From positions 1 through 7,320 of the forward strand of contig JAKFXU010000090.1 of the NCBI GenBank assembly GCA_021731215.1: DNA of 7,320 nucleotides, written 5' to 3'. The notes under the pieces are model-generated. The model ran no database searches. It worked only from the letters and a program-made list of their open reading frames with translations, and was not told the origin of the DNA. Positions 1 to 5,658 of the stretch are shown one piece after another. The first letter of the stretch is position 1, and each line of letters starts with the position of its first letter. The DNA is from Rhodoferax sp. GTDB taxonomy: Bacteria; Pseudomonadota; Gammaproteobacteria; Burkholderiales; Burkholderiaceae_C. Both the position numbers and the translations under genes were made by a program.

Positions 1-78
1 TAGCCCCGCCAGCAGCCCCAGCGCGGCCAGCAGCGCCCAGCAGCGGCGAAGTTGGCGTGGTGTGAAATCAGTTTGCAT
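1..78 (-). CDS. flgI: Flagellar P-ring protein FlgI, N-terminal fragment (truncated by window edge)
   Basis: The minus strand opens with ATG at 78 and stays open to the window edge, giving 26 codons. The peptide starts MQTDFTPRQLRRCWALLAAL and continues GLLAGL. A basic stretch (R8, R11, R12) followed by a Leu/Ala-rich hydrophobic core is the pattern of a Sec signal peptide; the cleavage site lies outside the window. FlgI is exported to the periplasm and polymerises around the rod as the P ring in the peptidoglycan layer. The identification rests mainly on position: flgI follows flgH in the canonical flgBCDEFGHI order, here after a 34-bp gap, and a signal peptide is what FlgI should begin with. 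No clear Shine-Dalgarno is visible before this ATG, so translation may depend partly on coupling to flgH. The mature protein cannot be assessed. Confidence 0.8.
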   Translation of the reverse strand, partial: MQTDFTPRQLRRCWALLAALGLLAGL

Positions 79-112
79 GTTGGCTTAGCCCTGAGCCCGA
101 TTTTCAAGAACT

Positions 113-841
113 TTAGAACGGCAGAAAGCTGAAAAAGAAGCGGGTTAACCAGCCAACTGTCTGTGCTTCGGCCTGGGCACCGCGGCCCCTGGACTCGATG
201 CGGGCATTGGCGACCTGGGTCGATTTGACGATATTGCCCGGCTGCACCAGGCGCGGATCAATGGTGCCGGAGAAGCGCAGCACGTCAACATGCTGGTTCA
301 CGCCAATCTGCTTCTCGCCGGTGACCAGCAGGTGCCCGTTGGGCAGCACCTCAACCACGGTGGCGGTGATGGTGCCGGCAAACGTGTTGGCGCTTTGCGT
401 GCCGCCCTTGCCTGAAAAATCGTTTTCCGAGGCGGCGCCGACCTTGAGCTTGGCCAGCTCCGACGCCGGCAGGACCGGAAAGGCGGAGAAGCTGGCGGCG
501 GCGCTGCTGCTGCGATTGGCGGTGGAGGACGAGACCTGGCTGGCGGTGACGGTTTCGACGATCTGAATCGTGATGCTGTCGCCAATGGCGCGCGCGCGCG
601 GGTCTTCAAACGCCGGGCGGTAACTGACCCTGTTGAACAGGCCGCCGCTGTGGGGCGGCTCAACGCTGGCCATGGTGGCGAGCGGCGCTGGCGCTGGCTT
701 GGCCTGGGCAAAATCGACCTGGGCTGCTTGCGGCAGGCCGGCGCAACCGGCGTTGAGCAGGACCAGCCCGAGCGCCAGCGCGCCGGTCGCCAGGGTGCTG
801 CCCAGCCGGCGCGCGCTGCTGCGGTTCAGGTAGGTGTTCAC
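113..841 (-). CDS. flgH: Flagellar L-ring lipoprotein FlgH
   Basis: This 242-residue protein forms the outer-membrane L ring through which the rod passes. The N terminus has basic residues (R7, R11, R12), a hydrophobic stretch (about 17-29) and a lipobox-like LNAGC with Cys33 as the probable lipidation site. Position -3 is Asn rather than the usual Leu/Val. Residue +2 is Ala, compatible with outer-membrane sorting. Family landmarks include [15 protein letters not shown] (82-96), FSGKG (142-146), [18 protein letters not shown] (162-179), SGTIDPR (191-197) and the C-terminal GWLTRFF (230-236) ending in FLPF. Length is close to the usual 230-ish residues. A Ser/Ala-rich patch sits near 103-119. 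The start is GTG at 841, which overlaps the flgG stop as GTGA, a sign of translational coupling. It lies between flgG and flgI in the rod-hook operon. Confidence 0.96.
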   Translation of the reverse strand: MNTYLNRSSARRLGSTLATGALALGLVLLNAGCAGLPQAAQVDFAQAKPAPAPLATMASVEPPHSGGLFNRVSYRPAFEDPRARAIGDSITIQIVETVTASQVSSSTANRSSSAAASFSAFPVLPASELAKLKVGAASENDFSGKGGTQSANTFAGTITATVVEVLPNGHLLVTGEKQIGVNQHVDVLRFSGTIDPRLVQPGNIVKSTQVANARIESRGRGAQAEAQTVGWLTRFFFSFLPF

Positions 842-1620
842 AGTTGGCCCAATTTCTGCAGCATCTGGTCCGAGGTCTGGATCGCTTTGGAGTTCATCTC
901 GTAGGCGCGCTGCGTTTGAATCATGGTGACCAGTTCCTGCACCACGTTGACATTGGAGGTTTCGACAAAGCCCTGCATCAGCGCGCCCAGGCCGTCGGCG
1001 CCGGGCGTGCCGCTGTTGGGCTGGCCCGAGGCGGCGCTCTCGGCGTACAGGTTTTGTCCCTTGGGTTCGAGTCCGGCCGGGTTGATGAAGCTGGCCAGGG
1101 CGATGGTGCCAATTCCCTGCGGGCTGGCGTTGCCCGGGATCTGCGCCGTCACGCTGCCGTCGCCGCCAATGGCGATGCTGGTGGCGTTGGCCGGCACCGT
1201 CACCCCGTTGGCAATCGGCAAGCCGGTGGCGGTGACCAATTGCCCCTGGGCGTTGACCTGGAACGCGCCGTCGCGGGTGTAGTTGGTGGTGCCGTCGGGC
1301 ATGGTGACCTGGAAGAAGCCATTGCCCTGAATGGCGACGTCGAGCTTGTTGCCCGACTGCTGCAGATTGCCCTGCGAAAACGAGCGGCTGGTGGCCACCG
1401 TGCGCACCCCCAGGCCGAGTTGCAGGCCGGTCGGCAACTGCGACTGCTCGGAGCTGTTGGCGCCGACCTGGCGCAGGTTCTGGTACATCAGGTCTTCAAA
1501 CACCGCGCTGGCGCGTTTGAAGCCGTTGGTTGACACGTTGGCCAGGTTGTTGGAGATGACGTCGAGCTGGGTTTGCTGCGCTTCCATGCCGGTCTTGGAG
1601 ATCCACAGGGAGTTGATCAT
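838..1620 (-). CDS. flgG: Flagellar distal rod protein FlgG
   Basis: FlgG polymerises into the distal rod inside the P and L rings. It is exported by the flagellar type III apparatus and has no cleaved signal. At 260 residues it matches the length of the enterobacterial protein. The N-terminal rod/hook signature is [13 protein letters not shown] (23-35). The segment [18 protein letters not shown] (46-63) is the FlgG-specific sequence known to make the rod straight and rigid, which distinguishes it from FlgE and FlgF. Other landmarks are [20 protein letters not shown] (80-99), NGFF and the C-terminal [20 protein letters not shown] (about 221-240). ATG at 1620 is preceded by AAGGA (1628-1632) with 7-nt spacing, a good ribosome binding site. 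Unlike its neighbours it is separated from the gene before it (flgF) by 277 bp of repeat-containing DNA. Its stop overlaps the flgH start. Confidence 0.97.
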   Translation of the reverse strand: MINSLWISKTGMEAQQTQLDVISNNLANVSTNGFKRASAVFEDLMYQNLRQVGANSSEQSQLPTGLQLGLGVRTVATSRSFSQGNLQQSGNKLDVAIQGNGFFQVTMPDGTTNYTRDGAFQVNAQGQLVTATGLPIANGVTVPANATSIAIGGDGSVTAQIPGNASPQGIGTIALASFINPAGLEPKGQNLYAESAASGQPNSGTPGADGLGALMQGFVETSNVNVVQELVTMIQTQRAYEMNSKAIQTSDQMLQKLGQL

Positions 1621-1709
1621 GAGGGGGTCCTTGTCTGTCGTCGGTCTAAGGGTGTTGATTGGCGGCGTGCGCGCTTCAGGTGAAAGTCGGGCCGCGACTC
1701 ACTTCGCTC

Positions 1710-1733
1710 CCCTCGCCCGCGCGCGGGAGAGGG
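1710..1733. repeat. GC-rich near-perfect palindrome, copy 1
   Basis: The core CCCGCGCGCGGG is a perfect 12-bp palindrome. The arms extend outward as CCCTC on the left and GAGGG on the right, with a single non-pairing pair (G1715/A1728). In RNA it could form a strong hairpin with a very small loop. There is no following T-tract on the minus (transcribed) strand, so it is not a standard intrinsic terminator. Confidence 0.8.
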
Positions 1734-1740
1734 CTGGTGC

Positions 1741-1820
1741 GCTGGCGCCAGCCGGTCGATGGCATAGCTCCCCTCGCCCGGCTGGCGCCAGTCGGTCGAT
1801 GGCATAGCTCCCCTCGCCCG
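1741..1820. repeat. 40-bp tandem direct repeat, two copies
   Basis: Bases 1741-1780 and 1781-1820 are identical except at one position (C at 1752, T at 1792). Each copy consists of GCTGGCGCCAG, then CGGTCGATGGCATA, then GCTCCCCTCGCCCG. In the first copy GCTGGCGCCAGC (1741-1752) is a perfect 12-bp palindrome; the single substitution breaks its last base in the second copy. The first copy's terminal 14-mer runs straight into the second copy. The flanking 14-mers at 1706 and 1807 instead continue into CGCGCGGGAGAGGG. The arrangement suggests duplication or deletion by slippage or recombination between 14-mers. Confidence 0.9.
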
Positions 1821-1834
1821 CGCGCGGGAGAGGG
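1811..1834. repeat. GC-rich near-perfect palindrome, copy 2
   Basis: This is the same 24-bp palindrome as at 1710-1733, base for base, 101 bp away and in the same orientation. It has the same interruption (G1816/A1829). It overlaps the end of the second 40-bp tandem copy and is followed by GGTTGGGGGAGAGGG, absent from copy 1. Two identical hairpins in direct orientation are a plausible substrate for recombination or RNA processing. Confidence 0.8.
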
Positions 1835-1897
1835 GTTGGGGGAGAGGGAAACGGGCCGCACTTTCATGGTTTGGGGTGTCTTTGCAAGTCATGCCCG

Positions 1898-2638
1898 TTA
1901 ACCCTGCAGGCCGAGCAGTTGGCCGGCCGAGCGGTCGTTCGATTCGGCGGTTTGCAGCAGGCGCATCTGGACCTCGAACTGGCGCGCCACCTGGATCATG
2001 CCGACCATGGTCTCGATCGGGTTCACATTGGAGCCCTCGAGCATGCCGACCTGAACCCGGGCGTTGCCGTCGTGGGGCAGCGGCTCGCCCGAGGTGGTGC
2101 GAAACAGGCCATCGCCGCCGCGGGCGAGCGGGTCGTCGGCGCCGGGCGTCACCAGCTTGAGGCGGCCGATGCCGGTGGGCGGCTGGTTGCCGACCTGGGC
2201 GCTGAGGTTGCCGTCAAAACCAATCGAGACCGCGGCGCCGGTGGGCACCGTGATCGGGGCGCCGCCGTCGTTCAATACGGTCAGGCCGTTGCCGGTCAGC
2301 AAAGTGCCTTCGGGCGAGACTTCAAACGAGCCGTTGCGGGTGTAGGACTCGGTGCCGTCGAGCGCCTGCACGCCAAACCAGGCGTTGCCGCTGGTCATGG
2401 CGTCCAGGCTGCGCCCGGTGCGCTGGGCCGCGCCCGGCGTATCGAGATGGCCGGCCGTCGCCTCCAGCGCCAGCACCCGGGTGCTGGCGCCGTCGCCGCG
2501 CACGGGCACCGCGCGAAAGGTCGACAGCTCGGCGCGAAAGCCATTGGTAGAGGCATTGGCCAGGTTGTTGGACAGCACCGCCTGGCGGTGGGCCGCCGCG
2601 TTGGCGCCCGACATCGCGGTGTAGATCAGACGGTCCAT
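1898..2638 (-). CDS. flgF: Flagellar proximal rod protein FlgF
   Basis: FlgF is a proximal rod subunit in the flagellar axial family, exported through the flagellar type III system. The protein is 246 residues, near the family's usual 250. The N-terminal signature is SNNLANASTNGFR (23-35), preceded by the FlgF-typical MDRLIYTAMSGA start. The middle contains SGNAWFGVQALDGTESYTRN and GSFEVSPEGTLLTGNG, the FlgF/FlgG central fold. The C-terminal axial helix region begins LEGSNVNPIETMVGMIQVAR (about 200-219) and ends in LLGLQG. It lacks the FlgG-specific segment, which separates it from the downstream paralogue. ATG at 2638 has CAGGA (2645-2649) 6 nt upstream. It lies 40 bp after flgE and just before the repeat element that separates it from flgG. 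Confidence 0.95.
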   Translation of the reverse strand: MDRLIYTAMSGANAAAHRQAVLSNNLANASTNGFRAELSTFRAVPVRGDGASTRVLALEATAGHLDTPGAAQRTGRSLDAMTSGNAWFGVQALDGTESYTRNGSFEVSPEGTLLTGNGLTVLNDGGAPITVPTGAAVSIGFDGNLSAQVGNQPPTGIGRLKLVTPGADDPLARGGDGLFRTTSGEPLPHDGNARVQVGMLEGSNVNPIETMVGMIQVARQFEVQMRLLQTAESNDRSAGQLLGLQG

Positions 2639-2678
2639 GTTCAGTCCTGTTCAATGGCGGATGAAGGAGGCGGCAGGT

Positions 2679-3893
2679 TCAGCGCAGGTTGACCAGCGTG
2701 GACAGCACCTGATCCTGCGTCTTGACGGTTTGCGCGTTGGCCTGGTAGGCGCGTTGCGCGGTCATCATGCTGACCAGTTCGGCGGTCAGATCGATGTTCG
2801 ATTCTTCCAGCGCCCCGGCGCGCAGCGCGCCGAACTTGCCCTGGCCGGGCGCGCCCTGCACCGGCTGCCCGGAGGCGAAGGTTTCCACCCAGTGGCCCCC
2901 GCCAGTGGGAGATAGCCCCTGCACATTGCGGAAATCGGCCAGCGCCAGTTGCCCGGCCGATTGGGTTTCGCCGTTGGAGTAGCGCGCCGTGATGATGCCA
3001 TTTTCGCCAATCTTGAGGCCCACCAGTTCGCCCGGCGGGTAGCCGTTTTGGGTCAGGTTGGAGACCGCAAAGCCGGCGCCATATTGCGTGACTTTGCTGA
3101 TGTCGACCGTGACGGCAAAGGGCGGCACGATGCTGGGCGCCGCCGGTGTCACGGTCAGGCCGGTAAAGGTGGTGCTGGCCGGTATCAGTTGCCCGCTGGC
3201 GTTGAATACCAGGGAGCCTAGCGATGCTCCCGAGGGTGAGCTGTAGACCGCCCACCGGTCGGTTCCTGGCGTTAGCGGCGTCACCTTGCTGAAATACAGG
3301 CTGACCGGCTGGGCCACGCCCTGCGAGTCGTAAGCGGTCAGCGAGGTGCCGTAGGTGGTGGCGATCGGGCTTACCACCGGCAGAATGGGCGCGCGCGCGT
3401 CCAGGTTGAACTCGGCGGCAATCGCGGTCGTCTGTTGGGCACCGATCGGGGCGCTGGTGGGCAGTTGCAGGGCTTGGATGGTGGTGCTGGTCGGAGTGCC
3501 GCTGGTGTCGGTCGGGTAGCCCATCAGATTGGCGCCGGTATTGGTCACGATGTTGCCGAGCCGGTCGAGCTTGAACGCGCCGGCGCGCGAGTAAGCGGCC
3601 GAGCCATCTGGTTGCAGCAACTGGAAAAAGCCGCCGCCGTTAATCGCCACGTCCAGATCGCTGCCGGTGATGTTGATATTGCCTTGCGAAAACTGCTGCG
3701 ACACGGTCGCCACTTCAATCCCGATGCCGGCCGAGCTGCCGCCACCGGCGCCCAGCGAGGAGGCCACCATATCGGCGAATTCAACGCGCGAAGACTTCAT
3801 GCCGATGGTGTTGGCATTGGCAATGTTGTTGCCGATCACGTCCAGATTGCGGCTGGCGGCGTTCAAGCCGGAGAGACCTGTTTGGAAAGACAT
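2679..3893 (-). CDS. flgE: Flagellar hook protein FlgE
   Basis: FlgE is the subunit of the curved hook, the universal joint between rod and filament. At 404 residues it is about the size of the enterobacterial protein. The N terminus MSFQTGLSGLNAASRNLDVI carries the hook pattern, followed by GNNIANANTIGMKSSR (21-36) and SQGNINITGSDLDVAINGG (69-87). FFQLLQPDGSAAYSRAGAF (89-107) marks the start of the shared central region. A Thr/Pro/Ala-rich middle (about 130-280), containing TSLTAYDSQG, is the variable surface domain. The C terminus has LEESNIDLTAELVSMMTAQR and AYQANAQTVKTQDQVLSTL, the coiled-coil-forming axial region. ATG at 3893 is preceded by AAGGA (3901-3905) with 7-nt spacing. It sits 40 bp after flgD, the gene for its own cap protein. 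Confidence 0.97.
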   Translation of the reverse strand: MSFQTGLSGLNAASRNLDVIGNNIANANTIGMKSSRVEFADMVASSLGAGGGSSAGIGIEVATVSQQFSQGNINITGSDLDVAINGGGFFQLLQPDGSAAYSRAGAFKLDRLGNIVTNTGANLMGYPTDTSGTPTSTTIQALQLPTSAPIGAQQTTAIAAEFNLDARAPILPVVSPIATTYGTSLTAYDSQGVAQPVSLYFSKVTPLTPGTDRWAVYSSPSGASLGSLVFNASGQLIPASTTFTGLTVTPAAPSIVPPFAVTVDISKVTQYGAGFAVSNLTQNGYPPGELVGLKIGENGIITARYSNGETQSAGQLALADFRNVQGLSPTGGGHWVETFASGQPVQGAPGQGKFGALRAGALEESNIDLTAELVSMMTAQRAYQANAQTVKTQDQVLSTLVNLR

Positions 3894-3933
3894 GGTGGGT
3901 TCCTTGGAAGCTGTGTTGAAGCTGTGCTGTTAT

Positions 3934-4596
3934 CTAGAGAATGGCTTTGATGCTGCTGTAGGCCACGGCACCGCGGCCCTGCAGTTGTACCGTCATGGCG
4001 CCGTTGTCGCTGCCGACTGACAGCACCTGGTCGCGTGCCAGTGCGGTGCTGGCAACCGCCTTGCCGGCGAGCGTGGCGCTGATCCGAAAGCTGGGCTCGG
4101 CGCTGCCGCTGTAGCCCGAGGCGTCCCAGGCAAACGGGTGCCGCCCGGCGTCCAGTGCGCCCAGGTTGAGCGTTTCGAGCACCTGCCCGGCGGGCGACAG
4201 GATTTCGACCTTGACGGCATCGGCCCGGCCGGCCAGCTCGACGGCGCCACCGGTTGCGCCGGCGTTGCGGCTCAGGGTGTTGCCTTCGAGTAGCACAGCG
4301 CGCCCCACCATCGAGGCGCCTTGCAGCACTTGCAGCGAGGTGAATTGGGTCGCCATGCTTTTGAGCGTCTCATTGACCTTTTCAATGCCGGTCACGGTAT
4401 TGATCTGCGCCATCTGGCTGGTCATTTGCGCGTTGTCCATCGGATTCATCGGATCCTGGTTTTTCAACTGCGCGACCAGCAGCTTCATGAAGCGATCCTG
4501 CGATGCGTTGACGTCGCTGACGCTGCCCGTGGCGGCGGCTGGCGCGGTGCTGGTGGTGGCGCTGGACACGCCAGGCGCGCTGGTGGCGGAAAGCAT
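3934..4596 (-). CDS. flgD: Hook-capping scaffold protein FlgD
   Basis: FlgD caps the growing hook and lets FlgE subunits assemble; it is discarded on completion. From ATG at 4596 the protein is 220 residues, typical of the family. After a low-complexity Ala/Ser/Thr lead (1-30), the conserved N-terminal block includes QDRFMKLLVAQLKNQDPMNP (33-52) and NAQMTSQMAQINTVTGIEKV (55-74). The C-terminal half (about 95-220) contains VGRAVLLEGN, the FlgD Ig-like segment EILSPAGQVLETLNLG (131-146) with AGRHPFAWD (150-158), and the closing GAVAYSSIKAIL. The open frame extends two codons upstream to a TTG at 4602. That codon sits only 1 nt from the Shine-Dalgarno, so the ATG is chosen. Its position between flgC and flgE is canonical. 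Confidence 0.96.
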   Translation of the reverse strand: MLSATSAPGVSSATTSTAPAAATGSVSDVNASQDRFMKLLVAQLKNQDPMNPMDNAQMTSQMAQINTVTGIEKVNETLKSMATQFTSLQVLQGASMVGRAVLLEGNTLSRNAGATGGAVELAGRADAVKVEILSPAGQVLETLNLGALDAGRHPFAWDASGYSGSAEPSFRISATLAGKAVASTALARDQVLSVGSDNGAMTVQLQGRGAVAYSSIKAIL

Positions 4597-4603
4597 GATC
4601 AAG

Positions 4604-4609
4604 TCCTCT
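4604..4609 (-). promoter_or_regulatory. Ribosome binding site that fixes the flgD start
   Basis: On the minus strand AGAGGA lies 7 nt before the ATG at 4596. The longer in-frame TTG start at 4602 would leave only 1 nt of spacing and is therefore unlikely. The site lies in the 19-bp gap after the flgC stop codon. Confidence 0.8.
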
Positions 4610-4615
4610 TGTTAT

Positions 4616-5020
4616 TTACTGGCCCATCTGCAGCGTTTTAAGCAGCAGGGTTTTGGCCGTGTTCATGACTTCAATGTTGTTCTGATAGGAGCGCGAGGCT
4701 GAAATCATGTTGACCATTTCTTCCACCGGGTTGACGTTGGAATGGGTCACGTAGCCTTCGGCGTTGGCCGAGGGGTGGCTCGGGTTGTGCACCTTGCGCA
4801 GCGGCTCGTTGCTCTCGCGCACGGCGCTGACGCGCACGCCCGAGGCGGCGTCGGCGCCCATCGGCACCGTTTCAAACACCACTTGGCGGCCTTTGTAACC
4901 CTGGCCGTCGGGGCCGGCCACGGCATCGGCATTGGCCAGGTTGCTGGCCACCACGTTGAGGCGCTGGGACTGCGCGCTGATGGCGCTGCCCGAGACATTG
5001 AAGATGGAAAACATGGACAT
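4616..5020 (-). CDS. flgC: Flagellar proximal rod protein FlgC
   Basis: FlgC is one of the proximal rod subunits joining the MS ring to the distal rod. It is 134 residues, the usual size. The N terminus MSMFSIFNVSGSAISAQSQR leads into LNVVASNLANADAVAGPDGQ (21-40) and GYKGRQVVFE (41-50). The middle includes VRESNEPLRKVHNPSHPSAN (67-86), with the family's P-x-HP motif. The C-terminal half has EGYVTHSNVNPVEEMVNMIS (88-107), ASRSYQNNIEVMNTAKTL, and ends QMGQ. ATG at 5020 has GGAG (5029-5032) at 8-nt spacing; the second Met (codon 3) would be 14 nt away and is less likely. It is 27 bp downstream of flgB. Confidence 0.97.
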   Translation of the reverse strand: MSMFSIFNVSGSAISAQSQRLNVVASNLANADAVAGPDGQGYKGRQVVFETVPMGADAASGVRVSAVRESNEPLRKVHNPSHPSANAEGYVTHSNVNPVEEMVNMISASRSYQNNIEVMNTAKTLLLKTLQMGQ

Positions 5021-5047
5021 GAGGGTTGCTCCGCAGGCGTGAACCGT

Positions 5048-5476
5048 TTATTGGCCCTGAATGGCGCTCAAGATACCCTTGGCGCTGCCGTTAATAAAAC
5101 GCAGGGTGGCCTCGTAGCGCACCGAGTTGTCAACAAAATTGGCGCGCTCGCGGTCCAGGTCCACGCTGTTGCCGTCCACGCTGGGCTGGGTTTGCACCGT
5201 GTAGGCCAGGCTGGAGCTGCCGCTCAGGCCGCTGCCCGACAGGGGAATATGGCGCGCGTGGCTCGTGCCGCTGCTGGCCTTGGCTTGCGCGCTGCCGCCC
5301 AGACTCATGCCGGCGCCGCTGGCCTGGTTCATGGCGTCCTTGAAATTGAGGTCGCGCGCCACGTAGCCCGGCGTGTCGGCGTTGGCAATGTTGCTGGCGA
5401 TGATGCGTTGACGTTCGGCGCGCAGCACCAGGGCCTGCGAATGAAAGTCCAGCCTGGCGGTCAAATTGGCGAGCAT
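5048..5476 (-). CDS. flgB: Flagellar proximal rod protein FlgB
   Basis: FlgB is a proximal rod subunit and the first gene of the minus-strand operon. The preferred product is 142 residues and starts MLANLTARLD. Signature residues are ASNIANADTPGYVARDLNF (27-45), the classic rod-protein motif, then DFKDAM-like FKDAMNQ (45-51). A Gly/Ser/Ala-rich linker (52-90) is followed by the C-terminal VDLDRERANFVDNSVRYEAT (106-125) and LRFINGSAKGILSAI. The frame extends upstream by 11 codons to an ATG at 5509 (MGPDNRKQRYF). That extension does not resemble FlgB, and the ATG at 5476 has a GAGG-containing site (GCAGAGGT) about 5-6 nt upstream, so the shorter form is chosen. It faces flgA across the divergent control region. 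Confidence 0.95.
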   Translation of the reverse strand: MLANLTARLDFHSQALVLRAERQRIIASNIANADTPGYVARDLNFKDAMNQASGAGMSLGGSAQAKASSGTSHARHIPLSGSGLSGSSSLAYTVQTQPSVDGNSVDLDRERANFVDNSVRYEATLRFINGSAKGILSAIQGQ

Positions 5477-5539
5477 GAAATACCTCTGCTTTCGGTTATC
5501 TGGCCCCATGGCGTTGGCCTGGGGTTTCGATGTGAGGCA

Positions 5540-5558
5540 ATTATGGAAAAAAACTTTA
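5540..5558 (-). promoter_or_regulatory. Candidate promoter region for the flgBCDEFGHI operon
   Basis: Reading toward flgB, TAAAGTTT (5558 down to 5551) is a perfect match to the sigma-28 -35 octamer. The matching -10 is poor: with 11-nt spacing it reads TGCCTCAC, with 12-nt spacing GCCTCACA, against GCCGATAA. Overlapping it is CATAAT (5545 down to 5540), a 5/6 match to a sigma-70 -10 hexamer with no good -35 at 17 bp. That is what an activator-dependent (FlhDC-type) class II flagellar promoter could look like. The predicted start would leave a leader of roughly 55 nt. Which element is used is not decidable by eye. Confidence 0.4.
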
Positions 5559-5626
5559 ATTTCCGATGCCTTGAATAAGGGGGCAAAGCGCCGCTACTTG
5601 AGCGTTTTGTCGCCGCCGCGGCGGTC

Positions 5627-5632
5627 TATAGT
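5627..5632 (+). promoter_or_regulatory. Candidate -10 element for flgA
   Basis: TATAGT (5/6 match to the sigma-70 -10 hexamer) lies 26 bp before the flgA ATG. It is the only good AT-rich hexamer close to the gene. No convincing -35 occurs at 16-18 bp; TTGAGC at 5598-5603 is 23 bp away, too far. An activator such as FlhDC could compensate, but no binding site is identified. The call is tentative. Confidence 0.35.
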
Positions 5633-5658
5633 GCCAGGCATACGACTGCAAGGGCGCC

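Larger units (their letters stand above)
1681..1866. repeat. Palindrome-rich intergenic repeat element (MITE/REP-like) between flgF and flgG
   Basis: This stretch fills most of the 277-bp gap between flgF and flgG and encodes nothing convincing. It is bounded by the inverted 7-mers TGAAAGT (1681-1687) and ACTTTCA (1860-1866). Each is followed inward by a GC-rich block (CGGGCCGC on the left, CGGGCCGC on the right in the same strand sense). Inside are two near-perfect GC palindromes and a 40-bp tandem duplication. The 14-mer GCTCCCCTCGCCCG occurs three times, starting at 1706, 1767 and 1807. Such GC-palindrome blocks flanked by GAGAGGGG/TTGGGGG sequence resemble dispersed intergenic repeats seen in many proteobacterial genomes. 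Whether this one is mobile or multicopy cannot be decided from one window. It is transcribed within the flg operon if the operon is continuous. No target-site duplication is evident. Removing it would leave a flgF-flgG spacer of about 91 bp. Confidence 0.65.

Noticed and set aside
588..600. An alternating GC run that could form Z-DNA
   Set aside because: It encodes the conserved RARAIGD segment of FlgH, so codon choice in a high-GC genome explains it.
844..1533. A 229-codon open frame on the plus strand opposite flgG
   Set aside because: It is antisense to flgG, with low-complexity composition and no credible ribosome binding site or domain.
1617..1901. Short frames of 63-91 codons on both strands across the flgF-flgG repeat region
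   Set aside because: They are open only because the palindromic GC repeats lack stops. Their translations just mirror the repeat units, and nothing resembles a protein.
1871..2692. A 273-codon open frame on the plus strand opposite flgF
   Set aside because: It lies entirely antisense to a clearly recognised FlgF. Its Gly/Ala/Arg/His-rich composition is typical of antisense frames in high-GC coding DNA, with no recognisable domain.
2641..3255. A 204-codon minus-strand frame overlapping the 3' part of flgE
   Set aside because: It is a shifted frame inside flgE. The flgE frame is intact with both conserved ends, so this is neither a frameshift remnant nor a nested gene.
5620..5637. A TGGCAC-like sigma-54 -24 element on the minus strand upstream of flgB
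   Set aside because: The required GC-containing -12 element is absent at the right distance, so it does not form a sigma-54 promoter.
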